Origin: Mycolicibacterium gilvum | GTDB lineage: Bacteria > Actinomycetota > Actinomycetes > Mycobacteriales > Mycobacteriaceae | Reading direction: 5' to 3' | DNA length: 64,000 nt | Assembly: GCF_900454025.1 (NCBI RefSeq) | Contig: NZ_UGQM01000001.1 | Location: 930,001 to 994,000 of the forward strand | In this document: positions 59,601-64,000 of the stretch, piece by piece | How the letters are laid out: each line of letters starts with the position of its first letter | How positions within the stretch are numbered: the first letter of the stretch is position 1 | Notes under the pieces: generated by a model | The model's input: the letters and a program-made list of their open reading frames with translations, nothing else | Told to the model about the DNA's origin: nothing | Databases searched by the model: none | Translations under genes and position numbers: made by a program

Positions 59601-59986
59601 ACGAGGCATTTCTGCAGCGAACCGGGTGGATGGAATCGGGCTGGTCGGTCAACTATGCACAGCAACTCTCACTGGTGCTTACACCGATCAAAAGGGCCGC
59701 TCAACCAGCGTATGAAGTGCTTATGAACCGGCGTGAACATGTTAAAGACATTGATGTGCAGGACAATCCGTGGGTATTGATGTCCGTGGAGTCTCTGACT
59801 CTGGCATTGCTGGCTCGACTTGAGGCTCACGGTCGGATCACCGGTCAGTACCTGAACCGCGGACTGCTCGGAAACTGGGCGACGATGGCGCATCTGTGTC
59901 CCACCATGGTCGCCAATGATCTGTTGATCGCCGAAGCGTTGATTCTTCACATGCGCCGCGGTGATCTCACTGGAGAGGATTCATGA
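56615..59986 (+). CDS. Large defence-associated protein, DruH-like candidate (1123 aa)
   Basis: GTG start. This soluble 1123-aa protein has a helical N-terminal 250 residues (HEVREAQKRYGAAARHLLAR, HAGIPVHCLRDLLKLINDHI), a long beta-rich middle (VSFDGEVRDVHPARKWGSD, VYPDLYELVDPQ) and a helical end (TGQYLNRGLLGNWATMAHLC). I recognise no enzymatic motif. It overlaps the start of the giant helicase gene by 4 bp (ATGA), so the two are stoichiometrically coupled. A large protein of no known fold directly before a DUF1998-type giant helicase is the composition of Druantia type III (DruH then DruE). The assignment is inferred from size and partner, not from a profile match. Confidence 0.5.
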   Translation: MSLSAWMSDHEYEWRQRLMPVKLVVETDFSEHEVREAQKRYGAAARHLLARGETHDGFLKTYPALTLLVLVGHASLDYDQGRYWDSFWEELGCGQDQDFESAIRRNLTKFLDKFSLARFPDIERAAAYRYVMMLALHAGIPVHCLRDLLKLINDHIAQGRPARGAALVEWLHEPGKEHRAADLDVPVRNFLVNGAEFAIDILDRIIEFVEAATADPTLFDLHLDASTTGLPSVLLRELIEQLREEPLRFERKRLVARNSSQPAIIYNVDDDEIVLILPTPEVDNDLPWRVSFDGEVRDVHPARKWGSDAQTVRVAVPSPVRETVFSHPGHGSSALPVVIKADPMLTFDRAGRWIARNDGLKDATWAVYPDLYELVDPQSSRPLDVSDVGVPAGWHGWRSAFVELDDVAALQLRAADGTTVGTERWVRKDARPSFDLGEPVIGLYTNDGRTVYGARPWVMLPPAQSDPGPSWNVRVRHLGDSEWLVNENWAAEREETCVDPFDEAEEPQLGLFEIVVSGPLGADARCVIFLAEGLAASFSAAVRVPDEGGLTPCTAEILGQGFSIMPESTFEFDSRRLEAKFKLHADDTSEELVVRPPHIEVRTGEAGTPAAWRMTPAVCDPEDFAEDRFIAVRAPGVAAATMSYFSASGGLLQTDENPRRRPGDVFECRTQQFADTARANPGGRLVATLFTTDGPVEVTMLMAQARQLASGVVLDEGRLRFIDAAQISDLASYVWSSTAPWVAPDVLPVIDGVATLPERLIDAGELRCQLFVDDPWVAIEAPVFPSENAFRIDQLGWREDGTDLQVQLSRYLGTMRSAPKNVGSAPEVWAALARLHADDAMDRFHGLIEVLIDDPRRALERLGDSTIPAADKMAMLIRSEIINSSFAADDTLNDLHNHPWFGCMVELADLPSLHNRRAEVPEERAETLSYLRDRGGNPLMDLLSTGKSTSACGACFDKNVLAMVSVPRGQIESKLREVHSVPLAQLHPDNLRAAVYEAFLQRTGWMESGWSVNYAQQLSLVLTPIKRAAQPAYEVLMNRREHVKDIDVQDNPWVLMSVESLTLALLARLEAHGRITGQYLNRGLLGNWATMAHLCPTMVANDLLIAEALILHMRRGDLTGEDS

Positions 59987-62900
59987 CGAACCGGCTCGAT
60001 CCGCTTGAGACGTCCCGTCAGATTGAAGACAGCTACAAGCGTTACTTAAAGACGCTGCTGTCACCGCGGGATGGGCGCCTTGCCGAGGCGTTCGACGCGG
60101 AGGTCGATGCCACGCGCCTGCTCACCAAGGGACCGCTTCTGGAGTTGACGCCGCCCTACGAAACGGGTGCGACACCGCGGCAGCTGATGGATGAGGGCGT
60201 TCTCCACAAGGACTTCGCGCAGCTCGGCTTTCCGGTGGAGCAACCGCTCTACGTTCACCAGGAGACTGCGATCCGGAAGTTTCTCGCCGGCCGCAACTTG
60301 GTGGTGAGCACAGGTACGGGTTCGGGTAAGACTGAGAGCTTCTTGATCCCGATCCTGAACTCGCTCTTAGAGGAGCGTGCCAACGGAACTCTCGGCCCCG
60401 GTGTGCGCGCGCTCCTGCTCTATCCGATGAATGCGCTCGCCAACGATCAGCTCAAGCGACTGCGCTCAGTGCTCAAAGTATTCCCCGACATCACGTTCGG
60501 CCGCTACACCGGCGAGACACTTGAGAAACCCAGGGACGCAGAGAATGATTATCTGCAGAACAATCCGGGAGATCGACGCCTCGCGAACGAACTGCTCAGT
60601 CGCGAAGAGATGCGGGTCATTCCGCCAAATTTGCTGCTTACCAACTACGCGATGCTCGAGTATTTGTTGATCCGACCGGCCGATATCGACCTGTTCGACG
60701 GCGCCCACGGCGGGACCTGGAAATTCATCGTCATGGACGAGGCGCACGTCTACGACGGTGCGCAGGGCTCGGAAGTCGCCTTGCTCCTGCGACGCCTTAA
60801 ACAACGGGTCGCGCCGAACTCGAGCGTCCAATGCATTGCGACATCAGCATCCCTGACCGGGAGTGTCCGAAACGATCCCAACGGCGAAGCAATGCAGTTC
60901 GCCAGCAACCTCTTTGACGTTCCGTTCGAGTACGTCGATGGCGACAGCTCGCGTCAAGACCTCGTGAAGCCGACCCGTAAGGCTCATGTCGACAGTGCAA
61001 CGTGGCGTCTCACCGGGGAACAGATCCTGCGCCACGCCTCGGATGCCTCGCGGGACCACGAATTATCCCAACTTGGTGGTGCCGCGACGCCAGCCGCCGC
61101 ACTGCATTCCGAATCCGCGATTGTCGGCCTCAGACGAGGGTTGAGCGGCGGTCCGCGCGATGTTCGCGAGCTCCAGGAGCATCTGTTCCCCGATGACCCG
61201 CAGTCGCCCGAGAAGCTCGACGCGCTGGTGTTGCTCGGTAGTCGCATCCACGACGAGACCGGACACCCTGTGCTCTCGGCCCGATACCACCTCTTCGTGC
61301 GTGCGACCGAGGGAGCTTTCGCCAGCTTCACCGAGCAAGGTCCCCGCATCTTCCTTGGCCGGCACGAAGTCGATCCCGAGACAGGCCGCGCTGTCTTCGA
61401 GTTTGGTACGTGTAGTCGCTGTGGCGCCGTCCATCTTTCGGGGGAGATCGATTCGCGGGGGCGGGAGGAGTTCTTCGTTCCGACGAAGAAAGCGGACGGG
61501 GCGGTCAACTGGCTCGTACTTGCCGATGCGGGCGTTGACGCACTTGTCGACGAGGACGAGATCACACTGGACGAGGTGAACGCGACGGTCGATCCGACGA
61601 GCCGCACCCTCTGCACGGGATGCGGATTGCTCGGCGCGGCTGGGATGACTCGATGTGACAACGCGCAATGCACCGGCGGTCCGGTATTGGCCGTGCGTGA
61701 ACATCCGCGGGCCAAGAAGATCATGACGCGATGCACGGAATGCGGGGCGCAATCGCGGCAAGGCATTCGTCGGTTGCGGACTGACACGAACGCGGCACCC
61801 GCCGTGGTGACGACAGCGCTCTACCAGCAGCTGCCGGAGGCGGCGGATGAGACCGCCGACCAGGTGGGCGCTGGCCGAAAGCTGTTGATGTTTTCTGACT
61901 CCCGCCAGGCTGCGGCATTCGCGGCACCGTACTTGAACAGAACGTATGCGCGGTTACTCGAACGTCGATATATGGCCGAAGCCCTGCGAGACGCTGGTGG
62001 AGAGTCTTTGAACACTGGCGACCTCGCTCTCCTCACTCGGGAGAAGGCGCAGGCCGCCGGGCATTTCCCTCGAACCATGGGCGCCATTGAGGAGAAGCAG
62101 GAAGTCAATCAATGGGTGATGGGCGAGTTGATCACTCTCGAGACGCGACAGTCGCTTGAGGGACTCGGCTTGCTGTCGGTTGAACTCAAACGCGACTCAC
62201 GCGTGCAGTTGCGGGGATTGACTTCGCTTGGGTTGCATGAGGATGAGGCGTGGGCTCTGCTGAACATCCTTGTAAAGACCGCGAGGATGCAAGGAGCGCT
62301 CAGCCCGCTCGAGCGGGTCGACATCAAAGACGAGCGCTTCGCCCCGCGCAACGCCACAGTGCGCATGCGGTCGACGGGTTCGGATGCTAAGAAGCAAGTG
62401 ATCAGCTGGAACCCCAGCGGGCGACCCGGAACGTCGAACAGTCGAATCGTGTTCTTAACCAAGGTCCTTGCTGCTCTGAACAGCGAAGTTCCGGCGGCCA
62501 AGATTCTCGAAGGGTGCTGGAAGCTCCTCGAATCCGGCGGATATTTGTCGGCGGAGTCAGATCGCGTACTCGGATCGGTGTCCCAGCTGGACCACACCAT
62601 GCTGACGTTGGCGGACGGCCGCTCACACGAGTGGTTCATGTGTGACACCTGTAGGACGCTGACGGCTCACTCGGTACGACACGTCTGTCCGAACAGTCGG
62701 TGCGTGGGCACCCTGCAACCATTCGCGCTGCCCAATCTCGCCGATGACACGAACCACTACCGCGTTGTTTATCAAACGATGACGTCGGCGCCATTGAGCT
62801 CCCAAGAACACACAGCGCAGTGGAACTCAAAGGAAGCAGCCATGATTCAGCGCCAGTTCATCGATGGACGGGTGAACGTGCTGTCGTGTTCCACGACGTT

Positions 62901-64000
62901 CGAGCTGGGTGTCGATGTCGGTGACCTTCAATCTGTGGTGATGCGGAATATGCCGCCGAAGACTGCGAACTACGTACAGCGCGCCGGGCGTGCCGGTCGG
63001 CGCGCCGCCTCTGCTGCTTTGGTGGTGACCTATGCCAATCGCCGCCCCCACGACTTGGCAAAGTTCCAGGACCCGGTCTCGATGATTGCCGGCCAGATGC
63101 GTATCCCGTGGGTTCCGGTCGACAACGCGAGAATCGCACGCCGACATGCCCATTCAATCGCTCTGGCCGCATACTTCCGGCATCGTGCGGAGCGCGACGA
63201 CGCAACCTGGAAGCACGCCGGCCCGTTCTTCACATCATCGACCGCGGGAGAGGACTCTCCTGCGGCGCGCGTGCGGCACTTTCTCGACCCAGTACCCGAC
63301 CAGGTTCACGAGGCGCTGCGAGCGGCACTGCCGCTGGAGGTCCAAGCAGAGATCGGTGTGCACGACGGAAGCTGGGTCCACGTGTTGGTGGAGCTGCTCG
63401 CCAGCGTCGAAGACGAGGTCAAGGCTGACGTCAAGTTCTACAATGAGCAGATCGACGAAGCAGGGCGCGAACGAAAGTTCAGACTTGCCGAGAAGCTGAA
63501 AGACACGCTGAACACGATCGAAAAGCGCGAACTGCTTGGTTTCTTGGCCAATAAGAACGTGTTGCCGAAGTACGGGTTCCCGGTCGACACCGTCGAACTG
63601 CGGACTCTGCACGCGACCGACTCGATCGGCCGCCGACTTGAACTAGGCCGTGATCTCGCTCTCGCGATTTACGAGTACGCACCCGGTAACCAGGTGGTCG
63701 CGGGTGGAAAGGTGTGGACTTCAGCGGGGTTGCGGAAAGTGCCGGGCCACAGATTGGTACCGCTGGAGTACCGAATCTGCGAGGTGTGTAAGCGGTTTGA
63801 GAGCGGCCACACTCTCGACGACTCCGCCTCTTGCCCCACCTGTAACAGCGCGTTCAAACCCACGCGCCGGCTGGTCAAGCCCGAGTTCGGATTCGTCGCG
63901 GAGCGCGAGAACCGCGATGTTGGCACTACACCGCCTGAAAGTCGTTGGCACGGTTCAAGCTATGTGGAGGACGCAGGTGAAGAGGTCGCGAGCTACACCT
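59983..64000 (+). CDS. Giant DUF1998-type SF2 helicase, DruE-like candidate (3' end outside window)
   Basis: At least 1339 residues are visible, with no stop before the window end. Superfamily 2 motifs are in order: Walker A STGTGSGKTES (about residue 109), motif Ia LLYPMNALANDQL, DEAH in MDEAHVYDG (about 251), motif III ATSAS. Cysteine pairs then follow (CSRCGAVH, CTGCG, CTECGAQS), LLMFSDSRQAAAFA starts the second helicase domain, and QRAGRAGRR is motif VI (about 1001). Late cysteines (CEVCKRF, CPTCNSAF) suit a metal-binding end. The conserved KGPLLELTPPYETG start is shared by giant helicases of the Druantia/DISARM group. Confidence 0.75.
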   Translation, partial: MTNRLDPLETSRQIEDSYKRYLKTLLSPRDGRLAEAFDAEVDATRLLTKGPLLELTPPYETGATPRQLMDEGVLHKDFAQLGFPVEQPLYVHQETAIRKFLAGRNLVVSTGTGSGKTESFLIPILNSLLEERANGTLGPGVRALLLYPMNALANDQLKRLRSVLKVFPDITFGRYTGETLEKPRDAENDYLQNNPGDRRLANELLSREEMRVIPPNLLLTNYAMLEYLLIRPADIDLFDGAHGGTWKFIVMDEAHVYDGAQGSEVALLLRRLKQRVAPNSSVQCIATSASLTGSVRNDPNGEAMQFASNLFDVPFEYVDGDSSRQDLVKPTRKAHVDSATWRLTGEQILRHASDASRDHELSQLGGAATPAAALHSESAIVGLRRGLSGGPRDVRELQEHLFPDDPQSPEKLDALVLLGSRIHDETGHPVLSARYHLFVRATEGAFASFTEQGPRIFLGRHEVDPETGRAVFEFGTCSRCGAVHLSGEIDSRGREEFFVPTKKADGAVNWLVLADAGVDALVDEDEITLDEVNATVDPTSRTLCTGCGLLGAAGMTRCDNAQCTGGPVLAVREHPRAKKIMTRCTECGAQSRQGIRRLRTDTNAAPAVVTTALYQQLPEAADETADQVGAGRKLLMFSDSRQAAAFAAPYLNRTYARLLERRYMAEALRDAGGESLNTGDLALLTREKAQAAGHFPRTMGAIEEKQEVNQWVMGELITLETRQSLEGLGLLSVELKRDSRVQLRGLTSLGLHEDEAWALLNILVKTARMQGALSPLERVDIKDERFAPRNATVRMRSTGSDAKKQVISWNPSGRPGTSNSRIVFLTKVLAALNSEVPAAKILEGCWKLLESGGYLSAESDRVLGSVSQLDHTMLTLADGRSHEWFMCDTCRTLTAHSVRHVCPNSRCVGTLQPFALPNLADDTNHYRVVYQTMTSAPLSSQEHTAQWNSKEAAMIQRQFIDGRVNVLSCSTTFELGVDVGDLQSVVMRNMPPKTANYVQRAGRAGRRAASAALVVTYANRRPHDLAKFQDPVSMIAGQMRIPWVPVDNARIARRHAHSIALAAYFRHRAERDDATWKHAGPFFTSSTAGEDSPAARVRHFLDPVPDQVHEALRAALPLEVQAEIGVHDGSWVHVLVELLASVEDEVKADVKFYNEQIDEAGRERKFRLAEKLKDTLNTIEKRELLGFLANKNVLPKYGFPVDTVELRTLHATDSIGRRLELGRDLALAIYEYAPGNQVVAGGKVWTSAGLRKVPGHRLVPLEYRICEVCKRFESGHTLDDSASCPTCNSAFKPTRRLVKPEFGFVAERENRDVGTTPPESRWHGSSYVEDAGEEVASYT

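Noticed and set aside
56615..64000. Assignment of the helicase operon to DISARM
   Set aside because: No methylase, separate DUF1998 protein or phospholipase D gene is visible; the two-gene overlap and protein sizes fit Druantia type III better. The downstream sequence could still change this.

Overview
The window is high-GC actinobacterial DNA that reads as a Mycobacterium (Mycolicibacterium) chromosome, probably a fast-growing environmental species. The evidence is the gene set: PE-PPE-domain hydrolase, DesA3-type desaturases, MMPL transporter, PonA2-type PBP, WS/DGAT acyltransferase, fatty-acyl-AMP ligase, DUF7159 and DUF5994 proteins, and several -10 elements placed 7-8 nt before a start codon (leaderless style).

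Layout. (1) 1-4.55 kb: the distal end of an integrated phage-like element carrying only head and packaging genes (terminase, portal, scaffold, capsid, two connectors). It stops at a 3' fragment of a tRNA-Tyr gene with its terminator, a probable att site. No tail genes follow. (2) 4.6-16.3 kb: ferredoxin reductase plus DesA3 desaturase operon, secreted sugar-dehydrogenase-like protein, PE-PPE hydrolase, SDR/AraC pair, DUF7159 protein, 2-hydroxyacid dehydrogenase, a deazaflavin-type reductase and an HxlR regulator. Three copies of a long palindromic element lie between 13.6 and 15.3 kb. (3) 16.5-24.1 kb: a Ser/Thr kinase fused to an extracellular solute-binding domain, a stress-type cluster (CsbD/coiled-coil proteins, DUF6480, RsbW-like ATPase), an MMPL transporter and a P450. 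(4) 24.06-25.53 kb: a recent IS4-family insertion with a perfect 10-bp target duplication at the P450 stop codon. (5) 25.6-30.8 kb: two paralogous 46-aa small proteins, two cold-shock proteins, two DUF5994 proteins and a secreted S15-like hydrolase. (6) 30.9-46 kb: two related GT4/desaturase modules, three GAF-ANTAR regulators, a FAAL, a GT4/toroid/GH130 phosphorylase operon and a WS/DGAT. (7) 46-53 kb: a second Ser/Thr kinase and a PonA2-type PBP whose upstream region is interrupted by an IS701-family element 14 bp from the start codon, then an MFS transporter. (8) 53-55.2 kb: a putative ESX-secreted effector with a glycine-zipper tail overlapping a membrane protein gene (possible immunity). 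(9) 55.4-64 kb: a DUF2293 protein and then, after an AT-richer promoter region, a 1123-aa protein overlapping a very large DUF1998-type helicase that runs off the window. This pair is the best candidate for a phage-defence system and most resembles Druantia type III (DruH-DruE).

Functional themes are lipid modification and storage (three desaturases, FAAL, WS/DGAT, MMPL, P450), stress physiology (CsbD-like, RsbW-like, CspA, ANTAR) and mobile or defence DNA (head-only prophage, two IS elements, helicase system). All family assignments come from reading motifs and overall protein character. No database search was possible.
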